Part shown: positions 53,426 through 62,862 of the stretch, one piece after another
How positions within the stretch are numbered: position 1 is the stretch's first letter
Layout of the letters: each line of letters opens with the position of its first letter
Assembly: GCF_900103615.1 (NCBI RefSeq)
Contig: NZ_FNGW01000001.1
Span: 1-64,000, forward strand
Source: Romboutsia lituseburensis DSM 797
Lineage (GTDB): Bacteria; Bacillota; Clostridia; Peptostreptococcales; Peptostreptococcaceae
Length of the DNA stretch: 64,000 nt
Direction of reading: 5' to 3'
Translations under genes and position numbers: made by a program
The notes under the pieces: model-generated
Databases searched by the model: none
What the model saw: the letters and a program-made list of their open reading frames with translations, nothing else
Told to the model about the DNA's origin: nothing

Positions 53426-55771
53426 TTATTTATTTAGCTCTATAGTTATCTCATCTACTAATACATATTCCCCACCTTTATGTGTAAATTTTATTTGAGA
53501 ATTGTTTTTAGTAATGTTTTTCATCTTAAGTGTTTCTTTATCTACATTTACTTGTAATTTATCTCCATGCCAATATATAGGGAATTCTAGATTTGCCCAA
53601 GTATCTGGTATAGTTGGATTTATTCTAAGATTTCCATTTATCATTCTAACTCCACCAAATCCATTTATAACACATTGCCATAATCCACCTAAAGAAGCTG
53701 CATGTATACCAGCATCTGAAGTTTTCATATTAGGACCTAGGTCTATATCACAAGCCTGTCTAAACAATTTATAAGCTAACTCCGTTTCACCTAAATCATT
53801 TGCAAGGGTACAATGAGTCGATAAACTTAACGATGAATCATGTAAAGTTTTCGGCTCATAATAATCCCAATTAGATCTTTTTACTTCTTCAGAGAATAAA
53901 TCTTCAAGTAGTAAAAATAATACCATTATATCTGCCTGTTTAGAAACTTGTATTTCATTAGCTTGTTTCATATTATAGTCTTTGAAAAAACTCCCTACAT
54001 TTGTTTGATTTTTATACTTAGTTAAATCTATTATTTCTTTTGTTAAGTAAGTATCATCTTGAGGTATTACATTATCTTTATTAGGAGTAGGAAGATATAT
54101 TTTATCTTTCTTCTCTATCCATTTAGCCACATTTTCTTCTAAGTTCAATTTTTGATTTAATTTATCAAATAATTCTACTTTATTTTCTTTTAATTCATTG
54201 TAGTATTTTATTGCTAAGTCTAAATTCCATTTAGCAGTATAATTTGTAAATGCATTATTATTTACATGTTCTTTATACTCATCAGGACCTATTACTTCAT
54301 TTATTTCAAATATATTTTTATCTTCATTCCATTCAAGTCTAGACTGCCAGAATATAGCACAATCAAGTATTATCTCATATCCACATTTATCCATAAAATC
54401 TTGATCATTAGTTACATTATAATAATGCCAAGTTCCATAAACTACATCACTTGTAACATGGATTTCTATAAATCCTGTCCATATTTTTTCAGGCTTTCCT
54501 GTTACTATATCAGCAGCTCCCCATACAGGTGTAACTTCTCCATCTTCAAGCCAAGCTGATTCCCAAGGGAACTGAGCACCTTCATAACCATTTTCCTTAG
54601 CTTTTTTTCTAGCCCCTTTAAGTGTTAAATATCTATATTCTAATAAACTTCTTGCAACTTTAGGATCACTATATATAAAGTATGGAAGCATAAATATTTC
54701 TGTATCCCAGAAAGTATGACCTTTATACCCCTCTCCCGATAATCCTTTAGCTCCTATATTCATTCTATTATCATGAGCAGGAGTCATAATCACTAGATGA
54801 TATTGTGCAAACCTTATAGCTAATTGCTCATAATCATCATCAGAATTAATAACTATATTAACCTTTGACCATATTTTTTCTTGCCATGCATTTTTTGATT
54901 CTTTTTGAAGTTTCTCATATCCTTTTATACACTCTTTTCTTAAATTTTCTAATGAATATTCTTTTAACCTGTCATAAGATAATCCTTCACATTCTTTATC
55001 TCTAGATGTATATATATTCGATACTTTTTCTATAGTTAAAGTTTTCTCAGATTCTAAAGTTAAATCGTAATTATAAAATACTTTTCTTCTATCCATAGAT
55101 ATTAAGCTATTTACATCAATATCTTTATTATCAACTTTAAAATCATGAGTTGTATTTAGAACAAAATCTATTTTAGACTCTATTGTTTTTTGAGTATATT
55201 GTATAAATTTAGAATTATAAACTCTTTTGTCACCTTCAGAAAAATGTTGTACTCCTGTATTTGATACCTGACCATTTATACCTGATTGTACTTTTATTTC
55301 TATATTTTTTTCTAAAGGAGTTATCTTTATTTGTTGACCTATTAAATGTATATTATCTAAAGATACAAATCTTTTAAACTCAAACTTTATCTTTCCACTA
55401 TTTTTATTTTGCCATATAAATTGGCGATTCAATTCCCCAGTTTTTAAATTTAAACTTCTATTATAATCTGAATACTCGCCTTCTATAAGAGTAAAACGTT
55501 CTCCGTTTATATATAAAGATATCTCTGTTAAGTCTGCAGTATTTGGTAATTCTGTAACTTCATCATCAAATTTATTAAAAGTTCCTGCAATTAACATATC
55601 TCTAGTTTCGCCAACATATTTTTCTTCTGTTGCAGATCTCAAACCTAAATAACCATTACCCAAAGACATTATAGATTCACATTTGCCTAAAAATTTAGTA
55701 CTAAAATCATTTTCAGAAATTATCCAATTTTTATAATCACCTTGTCCTAAATCATACTTCATTAAAGTCAT
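53426..55771 (-). CDS. GH65 disaccharide phosphorylase (kojibiose/nigerose/maltose-type), 781 aa
   Basis: Complete GH65 layout: N-terminal beta-sandwich to about 300, (alpha/alpha)6 barrel with HTFWDTEIF (352-360), general acid Glu498 in EVIGPDEYKEHVNNN, SKQADIMVLFL and LHDSSLSLSTHC, and GIHAASLGGLWQC near the C-terminal domain. It has an additional loop ESAWLEDGEVTPVWGAAD (404-421) not present in the 752-residue paralogue, which suggests a different disaccharide. First gene of its transcript, followed by pgmB. ATG at 55771 after GTGGGG; its promoter carries an operator. Confidence 0.88.
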   Translation of the reverse strand: MTLMKYDLGQGDYKNWIISENDFSTKFLGKCESIMSLGNGYLGLRSATEEKYVGETRDMLIAGTFNKFDDEVTELPNTADLTEISLYINGERFTLIEGEYSDYNRSLNLKTGELNRQFIWQNKNSGKIKFEFKRFVSLDNIHLIGQQIKITPLEKNIEIKVQSGINGQVSNTGVQHFSEGDKRVYNSKFIQYTQKTIESKIDFVLNTTHDFKVDNKDIDVNSLISMDRRKVFYNYDLTLESEKTLTIEKVSNIYTSRDKECEGLSYDRLKEYSLENLRKECIKGYEKLQKESKNAWQEKIWSKVNIVINSDDDYEQLAIRFAQYHLVIMTPAHDNRMNIGAKGLSGEGYKGHTFWDTEIFMLPYFIYSDPKVARSLLEYRYLTLKGARKKAKENGYEGAQFPWESAWLEDGEVTPVWGAADIVTGKPEKIWTGFIEIHVTSDVVYGTWHYYNVTNDQDFMDKCGYEIILDCAIFWQSRLEWNEDKNIFEINEVIGPDEYKEHVNNNAFTNYTAKWNLDLAIKYYNELKENKVELFDKLNQKLNLEENVAKWIEKKDKIYLPTPNKDNVIPQDDTYLTKEIIDLTKYKNQTNVGSFFKDYNMKQANEIQVSKQADIMVLFLLLEDLFSEEVKRSNWDYYEPKTLHDSSLSLSTHCTLANDLGETELAYKLFRQACDIDLGPNMKTSDAGIHAASLGGLWQCVINGFGGVRMINGNLRINPTIPDTWANLEFPIYWHGDKLQVNVDKETLKMKNITKNNSQIKFTHKGGEYVLVDEITIELNK

Positions 55772-55879
55772 ATCTTTTCCCCACTTTCTAGACTATTTGC
55801 CTTATATAATAACTAAAAAAAACAATAATTTTTATTTTCTAATTAATATAAATACTTTTCTTTGATTTTCTTTAATCTC

Positions 55880-55908
55880 ATTTTACCGAAACGTTTTGGA
55901 TTTGTAAA
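55880..55908 (-). promoter_or_regulatory. GH65-pgmB promoter with operator CCGAAACGTTTTGG
   Basis: Minus strand TTTACA (55903-55908), 17-bp spacer and TAAAAT (55880-55885). The operator CCGAAACGTTTTGG (55886-55899) lies at the -10 end of the spacer. The regulator gene begins its stop just upstream at 55931. Confidence 0.8.
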
Positions 55909-55930
55909 GAAAAAAAGAAAAAATAATTAA

Positions 55931-56941
55931 TTATTTTTTCTTCGCTTCACTTGATTGCTGTATACAAACTTCACAATCAGATTTAACAACCCTCATAGGA
56001 GTTTTATTTTTCAAGTGTTGTATCAATAAATCAGATGCTTTATAGCCTTTATCATAGCTATTTTGCCTTATAGTTGATATATTCGGCGTTATGTAATCTA
56101 CTAAAGCAATTCCATCAAATCCAAATATAGCTATATCTTCTGGTATATTTTTACCTAATTCTTTAATAGACTCAATTGCACCAATAGCCATTAAGTCACT
56201 TGAACAAAATATAGCATCTACATTCTCACTTACAAGTTCTCTAGCACATTCTTTAGCTTTATCTCTACTAAATTCTCCATCTTTTATTAAACTTTCATCA
56301 ATTTCAACGCCAAAATCTTTAAGCGCTTCTAAATATCCAGCTTTTCTTTCTATAGATACATACGCACTTTCACTACCATTTATAAGACCTATTTTTTTTC
56401 TATTACCCTCTATTAAGCTTTTCGTTGCTAAATATGAATATTTTTCATTATCAATCACAACAGAACCAATATTCTCAGTTAGATATGGTATATCTATAAC
56501 AACCATTGGTAAATCAGACTTTATAAGTTCTTTTAAATTTGGGTCATCTCTTTTTATACCGCACAATATAGCTCCACTTACACCTCTTTCTCTACAGAAC
56601 TGTAAATAGCTTTTTTGTTTCAAAAATTTCTCAGAATATAAATATAATACAGTTTCAGTATCATTTTCACTTGTACAATTAAACACTCCACTCATTATCC
56701 CTATTAACATGTCGTTAGTAGAATGCTGTTTTTCAAATCCAACAACTATTAACGCTATTGATTTTTCGTTTTTACTTGCTAATTTTTTAGCAGCCAAATT
56801 AGGAACATAACCTAACTCATCTACAGCCTTCATTACTTTTTTCTTTGTAGCTTCACTTACATCATTGTGATTATTTATAGCACGAGAAACTTGAGTTACT
56901 GATAAACCCGTATGTTTTGAGATGTCTTTTAACGTAACCAC
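55931..56941 (-). CDS. LacI-family transcriptional regulator
   Basis: 336 residues. Helix-turn-helix VTLKDISKHTGLSVTQVSRA (2-21) and hinge helix PNLAAKKLASK (52-62), then a periplasmic-binding-like effector domain (EKSIALIVVG, GFDGIALVDYITPNIST). The likely operator is CCRAANCGNTTYGG, found at three sugar promoters and in its own upstream region (57146-57159). The effector is probably the transported disaccharide or a derivative. ATG at 56941; AGGAAGGGGAAAA upstream. Confidence 0.93.
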   Translation of the reverse strand: MVTLKDISKHTGLSVTQVSRAINNHNDVSEATKKKVMKAVDELGYVPNLAAKKLASKNEKSIALIVVGFEKQHSTNDMLIGIMSGVFNCTSENDTETVLYLYSEKFLKQKSYLQFCRERGVSGAILCGIKRDDPNLKELIKSDLPMVVIDIPYLTENIGSVVIDNEKYSYLATKSLIEGNRKKIGLINGSESAYVSIERKAGYLEALKDFGVEIDESLIKDGEFSRDKAKECARELVSENVDAIFCSSDLMAIGAIESIKELGKNIPEDIAIFGFDGIALVDYITPNISTIRQNSYDKGYKASDLLIQHLKNKTPMRVVKSDCEVCIQQSSEAKKK

Positions 56942-57145
56942 TTTTCCCCTTCCTCCATTCTTATTTTTTATAAACCCAGTATAATTTAATTATATACCTT
57001 TTTACACTTTACTAAATTTGATTATACTTTTCAACCAAATTTATATCAATAACTATCTTTTATCTATACTTCTTTACTCTTAATATTATTTTATATAAAA
57101 CATTAATTTACCTCCCAATATAAACATTTGCCTCATCATTTTTTT

Positions 57146-57159
57146 CCAAATCGATTTGG
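57146..57159. promoter_or_regulatory. Operator CCAAATCGATTTGG upstream of lacI
   Basis: A perfect 14-bp palindrome. On the minus strand it lies 8 bp downstream of a TATAAT (revcomp at about 57168-57173), a road-block position for autoregulation of the LacI gene. The intergenic region 56942-57316 has no other gene. Confidence 0.7.
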
Positions 57160-57246
57160 TTTTTTCATTATACCATCTACAAAAACATAATTCTATATAT
57201 TTATATATATTTATTCGTACATTTTCATTATATTTTTCATAAATTA

Positions 57247-57275
57247 TTGTGTACAGCTATAAACAATGCTATTCT
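57247..57275 (+). promoter_or_regulatory. Candidate promoter of the MATE gene
   Basis: TTGTGT (57247-57252), 17-bp spacer and TATTCT (57270-57275), 41 bp before the start codon. Confidence 0.45.
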
Positions 57276-57316
57276 ATTAAAATAACTATAAATTTTAAAT
57301 AAAAAGGGGGACTTTT

Positions 57317-58666
57317 ATGACCAAAGATATGACTCATGGTAATCCAGTCAAACTGATTTTATATTTTTCAATTCCACTTCTAATCGGAAATATATTCCAG
57401 CAATTTTATAGTATGGTTGATACCATAATAGTTGGGAGATTTTTAGGTGTAAAAGCACTTGCAGCCGTCGGTTCAACTGGTTCTTTAACATTTTTAATTA
57501 TAGGATTCGTTTTAGGTTTAACTTCAGGATTTTCAGTTTTAGTTTCTCAAAGGTTTGGAGCTAATGATGAGGAAGGGTTAAAAAAAGCAGTAGCTAGTGC
57601 TACTTTATTATCTATTGTAATGGCAATTATAATAACTATTCTAAGTTTACTTGCAGCAAAACCACTACTTCATATAATGAATACTCCAGATGATATTATC
57701 GAAAGTGCTTATTCTTATATTTTCGTAATCTTTGCTGGAACCTTCGCTACATTTTTCTATAATATGATTTCAAGCATATTGCGTGCTTTAGGTGATAGTA
57801 AAACACCTTTATACTTCTTAATTGTAGCTTCTTTATTAAATATAGTACTAGATTTAGTATTTATCGTTAATTTTTCAATGGGTGTTGCAGGTGCAGCTTA
57901 TGCCACTGTAATATCACAAGGAGTATCAGGTTTATTATGCTTTATTTATATATCAAAAAAATTACCTATATTAAGGTTAGAAAAAAAACATTTTAAAGTT
58001 GAAGCTGAGTACATTAGGCAACATCTTAAAATAGCAATTCCTATGGCTTTACAATTTTCTATAACGGCAGTTGGAGCTGTTATTTTACAAAGCGCAGTTA
58101 ATGCCTTTGGTTCAATAGTAGTAGCTGCTCATACAGCCGCTTCTAAGGTTGAACAACTTGCGATGCAACCAAGCGTTACATTTGGTGTTACTATGGCTAC
58201 TTACTGCGCTCAAAATCTGGGTGCTGGAAATATTGACCGTATAAGAGAAGGTGTTAAAAAATGTACTATAATTAATATTATCATCGGCTTAGTAGGTGGA
58301 GTTATGCTAGTATTCTTTGGCGAACACTTCATAAAACTATTTGTATCAGGTTCTGATCCAAATGTTATTTCTTACGCTAAGCAATATTTATTTATTGTTG
58401 CATTCTTCTTTATACCACTTAGCTTAATTTTTATATATAGAAACGCTTTACAAGGTATGGGATACACTTTTATGCCTATGATGGCTGGTGTTGGAGAATT
58501 ATTAGCAAGAACTATAGTTTCATTTACATTGCCTGCTTTAATCGGATATTCAGGTATTTGCTTAGCAGGCCCTATGGCTTGGCTTGCCGCTTCAATACCT
58601 TTAATAGTAGACTACTTAAAAAAAATGAATGACATGTCTCATCTTCCTGAATATAGTTCAATTTAA
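57317..58666 (+). CDS. MATE-family efflux transporter
   Basis: 449 residues with 12 predicted membrane segments in two halves. N-terminal IPLLIGNIFQQFYSMVDTIIVGRFLG and AVGSTGSLTFLIIG are the MATE signature; the second half repeats it (HTAASKVEQLAMQPSVTFG). Na+- or H+-driven multidrug exporter by family; the substrate is unknown. ATG at 57317 with AAGGGGGAC. Close to but divergent from the sugar regulon; nothing links it functionally. Confidence 0.9.
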   Translation: MTKDMTHGNPVKLILYFSIPLLIGNIFQQFYSMVDTIIVGRFLGVKALAAVGSTGSLTFLIIGFVLGLTSGFSVLVSQRFGANDEEGLKKAVASATLLSIVMAIIITILSLLAAKPLLHIMNTPDDIIESAYSYIFVIFAGTFATFFYNMISSILRALGDSKTPLYFLIVASLLNIVLDLVFIVNFSMGVAGAAYATVISQGVSGLLCFIYISKKLPILRLEKKHFKVEAEYIRQHLKIAIPMALQFSITAVGAVILQSAVNAFGSIVVAAHTAASKVEQLAMQPSVTFGVTMATYCAQNLGAGNIDRIREGVKKCTIINIIIGLVGGVMLVFFGEHFIKLFVSGSDPNVISYAKQYLFIVAFFFIPLSLIFIYRNALQGMGYTFMPMMAGVGELLARTIVSFTLPALIGYSGICLAGPMAWLAASIPLIVDYLKKMNDMSHLPEYSSI

Positions 58667-58692
58667 TCCTTTAGCAATATAAATAACTTAGG

Positions 58693-58737
58693 AAAAAGAC
58701 TATTTTTAATCTAAATTAGATTAAAAATAGTCTTTTT
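58693..58737. terminator. Bidirectional terminator between MATE and the unknown gene
   Basis: 21-bp perfect stem with core AAAAAGACTATTTTTAATC, loop AAT, T-runs on both strands, between convergent genes. Confidence 0.85.
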
Positions 58738-59169
58738 TTATTTATTCATATTATTTTGTTGTTTATTTTTAACATTTTCAAGTTCTTTTAAAAATTGCTC
58801 AGATTGATTATAATCTATATATAATAAGCAAGATATATCATCCATTTTTTCACTTATTCTAGTTGCTATTCTTACATGATCTTCTAAATGTTTAGTATCA
58901 AACTTATATATTAAGTCTAAATGTTTTAATTCACCATTTATAATAACATTTATATCTTCTTCAGAAATTTCAATCTCTACCTTTGTCTTAGTATCACTCA
59001 TTGATATGTTGTTAAATTTAGTATATTTAAATGAATGACCTTTATAATCAAATCTATTACTTTCTTTTAATTTTTCAAGTATAAACTTACCCTCTTCTAC
59101 TTTTTCCAAAAACTCATCTTCTTCATAAAAGTAATATTTAGAAAAATAATCTAATGTATATTTGCCCAT
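58738..59169 (-). CDS. Hypothetical protein (143 aa)
   Basis: Soluble, acidic protein without signal peptide or membrane helix. It opens MGKYTLDYFSKYYFYEEDEF and contains a beta-rich centre (TKVEIEISEEDINVIIN). The C-terminus is charged and Asn/Gln-rich (ENVKNKQQNNMNK). No family recognised. ATG at 59169 behind AGGAGGCAT, a strong site. Confidence 0.6.
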   Translation of the reverse strand: MGKYTLDYFSKYYFYEEDEFLEKVEEGKFILEKLKESNRFDYKGHSFKYTKFNNISMSDTKTKVEIEISEEDINVIINGELKHLDLIYKFDTKHLEDHVRIATRISEKMDDISCLLYIDYNQSEQFLKELENVKNKQQNNMNK

Positions 59170-59250
59170 AAATGCCTCCTAAATATATATTCAAATTTAG
59201 TATTTACAATAAACAATATATATATTTACTTAATATAAGATCATCACATA

Positions 59251-59289
59251 AAAAAACGATTTGAAATAATATATTTCAAATCGTTTTTT
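59251..59289 (-). terminator. Terminator of the BMP-deoD operon
   Basis: 17-bp perfect stem AAAAAACGATTTGAAAT/ATTTCAAATCGTTTTTT with a 5-nt loop, directly after the deoD stop codon. Confidence 0.88.
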
Positions 59290-59291
59290 TA

Positions 59292-59999
59292 TTATGCTAA
59301 TTCTAATGCAACTTCCATCATCTTAGTAAATGCTGTTTGTCTTTCTAATGCAGTTGTAGCAACACTTTCAAATGGTAGATCCGATATTGTTAATATACAA
59401 AGAGCGTTAACTCCAGCTCTTTGAGCATTCATATAAAGCGCTGCAGCTTCCATCTCTACTGCTAATACATTCATTTTACTCCAACTTTTTAATACATCTA
59501 ATCCTCCATCATTGTAGAATATATCACTTGATAGTATATTACCTACAACAGCAGGAATATTTTTTTCTTTAGCTATGTCATAAGCTTTATTTACTAATTC
59601 AAAACTTGCTATTGGTGAATAAGTACCTGGTAAATTATATTGAGATGCATAATTTGAGTCAGTACATGCTCCCATAGCTATTACTAGATCTTGTATCTTT
59701 AAATCTTTGTTTAAAGCTCCTGCCGACCCTATTCTTATAAGATTTTTAACTCCATAAAAATGTATTAATTCATACGAGTAAATTCCCATTGATGGTCCAC
59801 CCATACCGCTACCTTGGACAGATATCCTTTTTCCTTTATAGTATCCTGTATAACCATACATTCCTCTTACAGTATTGTACTCAACTGCATCCTCTAAAAA
59901 GTTTTCTGCTATAAACTTAGCTCTTAAAGGGTCTCCTGGCATAAGTACCGTTTCTGCTATATCCCCTGCATTCGCATTATTGTGTGGTGTTAATCCCAT
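59292..59999 (-). CDS. deoD: Purine-nucleoside phosphorylase, DeoD type
   Basis: 235 residues. Begins [28 protein letters not shown], with the phosphate site [17 protein letters not shown] (phosphate-binding Arg), EMEAAALY (ribose/base site) and ISDLPFES (catalytic Asp of hexameric PNPs). It splits purine nucleosides to base and (deoxy)ribose 1-phosphate. Start at 59999 with AGGAGG eight bases upstream; a GTG two codons earlier is too close to it. It follows the BMP lipoprotein gene, indicating nucleoside uptake followed by phosphorolysis. Confidence 0.95.
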   Translation of the reverse strand: MGLTPHNNANAGDIAETVLMPGDPLRAKFIAENFLEDAVEYNTVRGMYGYTGYYKGKRISVQGSGMGGPSMGIYSYELIHFYGVKNLIRIGSAGALNKDLKIQDLVIAMGACTDSNYASQYNLPGTYSPIASFELVNKAYDIAKEKNIPAVVGNILSSDIFYNDGGLDVLKSWSKMNVLAVEMEAAALYMNAQRAGVNALCILTISDLPFESVATTALERQTAFTKMMEVALELA

Positions 60000-60041
60000 C
60001 GTCACTTCCTCCTAGTTGTTTATTCTATATTTTTATATTAT

Positions 60042-61067
60042 TTACTTCATTTTATCATACTCTTCTTTATTTACCGGAACCTTTATTTCTCCATTTTTAA
60101 TTTTTTCACTTTGTTCTTTAACAAATTCTATTATCTCTGGATCTACATTTTTTTCAGTAGTAGGGGCTATACCTACTCCATCTTCTTTTAGACCATATAC
60201 GCTTACTTCTCCACCTTTAAATTCACCATTAACCAAATCTTTTATAGTATTAAACACTACCATATCTACCCTTTTAATAGCTGATGTTATTACATTTTGT
60301 GGAGCTAAAGAGTTTTGATCCTTATCAACACCTATGGCCATTTTATTATTTTCTCTTGCTGCCTCAATAGCACCAGAACCAGTATCTCCCGCAGCAGTAA
60401 ATATTACATCCACATTATCTTTATGCATTTGATTAGCAATAGCCTTTCCTTTGGATGCATCTGAATATGTATCTGCATATTGTCTTAGAGCTGTTACATC
60501 ATTTCCACTAGCATCAACTCCTGCTAAAAAACCATACTCAAAGCTTTCTATTATAGGATTTCTAGTGCCTCCTATAAATCCTACTTTTCCTGTTTCAGTT
60601 TTCTTACCTGCTATCAATCCTACTAAATATGACGCTTCTTCTGCATCAAACATTATTGAATTTACATTTTTAGGTTGTTCTTCATATGAATGATCTATAA
60701 TCGCAAACTTTTGATCTGGATAATGTTCTGCAGCATCTTTTATTGCAGCATCCATTTGAAAGCCTATACCTATAACCAAATCAGAATCATTATCAATCGC
60801 AGTTTCAACATTTTGTGCATATTCAGAAGCTTGTTTTGATTCTATTACTTCAACATTTACACCTAGTTCCTTTTCAGCCATTTTTAGACCTTCCCAAGCT
60901 GATTGATTAAAAGATTGATCATTTATACCACCGATGTCTGATACCATAGTTATCTTTAAATCTTGTGTTGACTTCTCATCTTTAGAATTATTAGAACTAC
61001 ATCCAATTAACATCGAAGTAGTTAGTGATAAAACTATACCTAGTGATAATATTTTTTTAATTTGCAT
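60042..61067 (-). CDS. BMP-family nucleoside-binding lipoprotein
   Basis: 341 residues. Signal peptide with lipobox MLIGCSS, then the basic membrane protein/PnrA fold: MVSDIGGINDQSFNQSAWEGL, LVIGIGFQM, KVGFIGGTRNPIIE and VIFTAAGDTGSGAIEAA. Family members (PnrA, BmpA, TmpC) bind purine nucleosides for ABC import. Start at 61067 with GGAGGTATCT; a TTG four codons earlier overlaps the site. The ATPase and permease genes are not adjacent, although deoD is, in the same transcript. Confidence 0.9.
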   Translation of the reverse strand: MQIKKILSLGIVLSLTTSMLIGCSSNNSKDEKSTQDLKITMVSDIGGINDQSFNQSAWEGLKMAEKELGVNVEVIESKQASEYAQNVETAIDNDSDLVIGIGFQMDAAIKDAAEHYPDQKFAIIDHSYEEQPKNVNSIMFDAEEASYLVGLIAGKKTETGKVGFIGGTRNPIIESFEYGFLAGVDASGNDVTALRQYADTYSDASKGKAIANQMHKDNVDVIFTAAGDTGSGAIEAARENNKMAIGVDKDQNSLAPQNVITSAIKRVDMVVFNTIKDLVNGEFKGGEVSVYGLKEDGVGIAPTTEKNVDPEIIEFVKEQSEKIKNGEIKVPVNKEEYDKMK

Positions 61068-61119
61068 AGATACCTCCAAAATTATGTTGTCATATTTTAA
61101 ATTATTTTATCTAAATGTG

Positions 61120-61152
61120 TTATACTTTTTATCATTGTATTATACTTTTTAT
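61120..61152. repeat. Direct repeat TTATACTTTTTAT with 20-bp period
   Basis: TTATACTTTTTAT occurs at 61120-61132 and 61140-61152, in the divergent region between the BMP lipoprotein and the amidohydrolase. On the minus strand each copy contains a TATAA, so these may be operator copies overlapping a -10 region. Confidence 0.35.
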
Positions 61153-61347
61153 TCAAATACAATAGTTTTTCTAAAAATATACGTATTTTTTTATAAAAAT
61201 TCTATTTCTAACTATTTTTCTTATTTCCAAAAACATTTTCATACGTTTTCAATTCACAAATGTCGAATTTTAATAAAATATATTTGATTATAATTCGTTT
61301 TTATTGTATAATTTCATCAAATAATCATTATACAAAGGTGGTAAAAT

Positions 61348-62712
61348 ATGACACAATTACTTATAAAAAATACATACTTAATAACTATGAATAAAAATAA
61401 AGACGTTTATGAAAACGGAAATATATTAATTGAGGATAATAAAATAAAAGCTTTAGGTAATATAGATATAAATTTAATAAATCATGACTGTGAAATTTAT
61501 GATGCTAAAGGAAAAATACTTATGCCAGGATTCGTTAACACTCACGTTCACTTGTCTCAGCAATTAGGTAGAGGTATTGCAGATGATGTCGATTTATTAA
61601 CTTGGCTTAGAGATAGAGTTTGGCCTTATGAAAGCAGTTTTGACTATGAAGACTCTTTGATTTCATCTACTGCTTGTTGTGTGGAATTAATAAGATCTGG
61701 GGTAACTACGTTTTTAGAGTCAGGTGGTCAATATGTTGATGCTATGGTTGAAGCAGTTGATAAAACAGGTATAAGAGCCTGCCTTGCAAAATCAACTATG
61801 GACCAAGGAGAAGGACTTCCAAAAGCTTGGCAAAAAACTTGCAAAGAAGAATTAGATACTCAAATTGACTTATTTAAAAAATTTAATAATTCATCAAATG
61901 AAAGAGTTAAGATATGGTTTGGTCTTAGAACTATATTTAACAACTCAGATGAATTAATAGTAAAAACTAAAGAATTAGCTGATAAGTATAATACAGGAAT
62001 ACATATGCATATCGCTGAAATATCAGACGAAATAGATTTTGCAAAACAAAGACAAGGTCTTTCTACTGTTGAACATCTAAATAATTTAGGTATTTTAGGT
62101 TCAAATTTACTTGCAGTTCATACGGTTTGGCTAACTAATAGAGAGCTTTACTTGTTTAGATTAAATGATGTCAAAGTATCCCATAATCCTGCTGCCGCAA
62201 TGAAGGTTGTTTTAGGATTCGCTTCAATACCAGAGATGCTTGATAAAGGAATCCCTGTATCTATAGGTACAGATGGTGCACCTTCAAATAATAGAATGGA
62301 TATGATGAGAGATATGTACTTAACATCATTAATACACAAAGGAAGAACACTAAACCCAACTGTAGTTAACGCTGAAAAAATACTTGAAATGGCTACTATA
62401 AACGGAGCTAAATGCGCTTTATTAGATAGTGAAATAGGAAGTCTTGAAATTGGTAAAAAAGCAGATATGATAATATTAAATCCTAATACTATACATTGTC
62501 TACCAATGCATAATCCTATAGGAAATATAGTGTATTCTATGAGTAGTGAAAATGTAGAATCTACTATATGTGATGGTAAATGGCTAATGAAAGAAAATGA
62601 AATAGTCGTTCTTGATGAAATTAAGCTATTAGAAAAAGTTAAATCTCAAGCTGAAAAAATAAGAAAAAAAGCTAATATAAATTTAATTTCAAATTTTAAT
62701 ATAATAAAATAA
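61348..62712 (+). CDS. Amidohydrolase/deaminase (SAH/adenosine deaminase or TRZ/ATZ chlorohydrolase family)
   Basis: 454 residues. Metal-dependent amidohydrolase with HVHL (His66, His68), IHMHIAE, AVHTVWL, SHNPAAAMKV and the Asp in GTDGAPSNN. This matches the cytosine/guanine deaminase-like subgroup that includes S-adenosylhomocysteine and 5'-methylthioadenosine deaminases. The adjacent, divergent BMP-deoD genes suggest a purine nucleoside or base substrate. ATG at 61348 after AAAGGTGG. The exact deamination substrate is undetermined. Confidence 0.85.
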   Translation: MTQLLIKNTYLITMNKNKDVYENGNILIEDNKIKALGNIDINLINHDCEIYDAKGKILMPGFVNTHVHLSQQLGRGIADDVDLLTWLRDRVWPYESSFDYEDSLISSTACCVELIRSGVTTFLESGGQYVDAMVEAVDKTGIRACLAKSTMDQGEGLPKAWQKTCKEELDTQIDLFKKFNNSSNERVKIWFGLRTIFNNSDELIVKTKELADKYNTGIHMHIAEISDEIDFAKQRQGLSTVEHLNNLGILGSNLLAVHTVWLTNRELYLFRLNDVKVSHNPAAAMKVVLGFASIPEMLDKGIPVSIGTDGAPSNNRMDMMRDMYLTSLIHKGRTLNPTVVNAEKILEMATINGAKCALLDSEIGSLEIGKKADMIILNPNTIHCLPMHNPIGNIVYSMSSENVESTICDGKWLMKENEIVVLDEIKLLEKVKSQAEKIRKKANINLISNFNIIK

Positions 62713-62729
62713 AATTTAATGATATAATA

Positions 62730-62776
62730 AAAAGAAGTATATTTTAGTGTTAAGTACATTCAAATATACTTCTTTT
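62730..62776 (+). terminator. Terminator of the amidohydrolase gene
   Basis: 15-bp stem AAAAGAAGTATATTT/AAATATACTTCTTTT with a 17-nt loop, followed by T residues. Confidence 0.7.
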
Positions 62777-62862
62777 TTATTATTCTTGATAAAGAAAATT
62801 TATAATAAATATGTTATTATATAAACAGCAATTATTTACTTCATCTAGACTGGAGGATTAAT

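Noticed and set aside
61080-61347. Purine or other riboswitch between the BMP lipoprotein and amidohydrolase genes
   Set aside because: No conserved aptamer core could be found on either strand; only AT-rich direct repeats.
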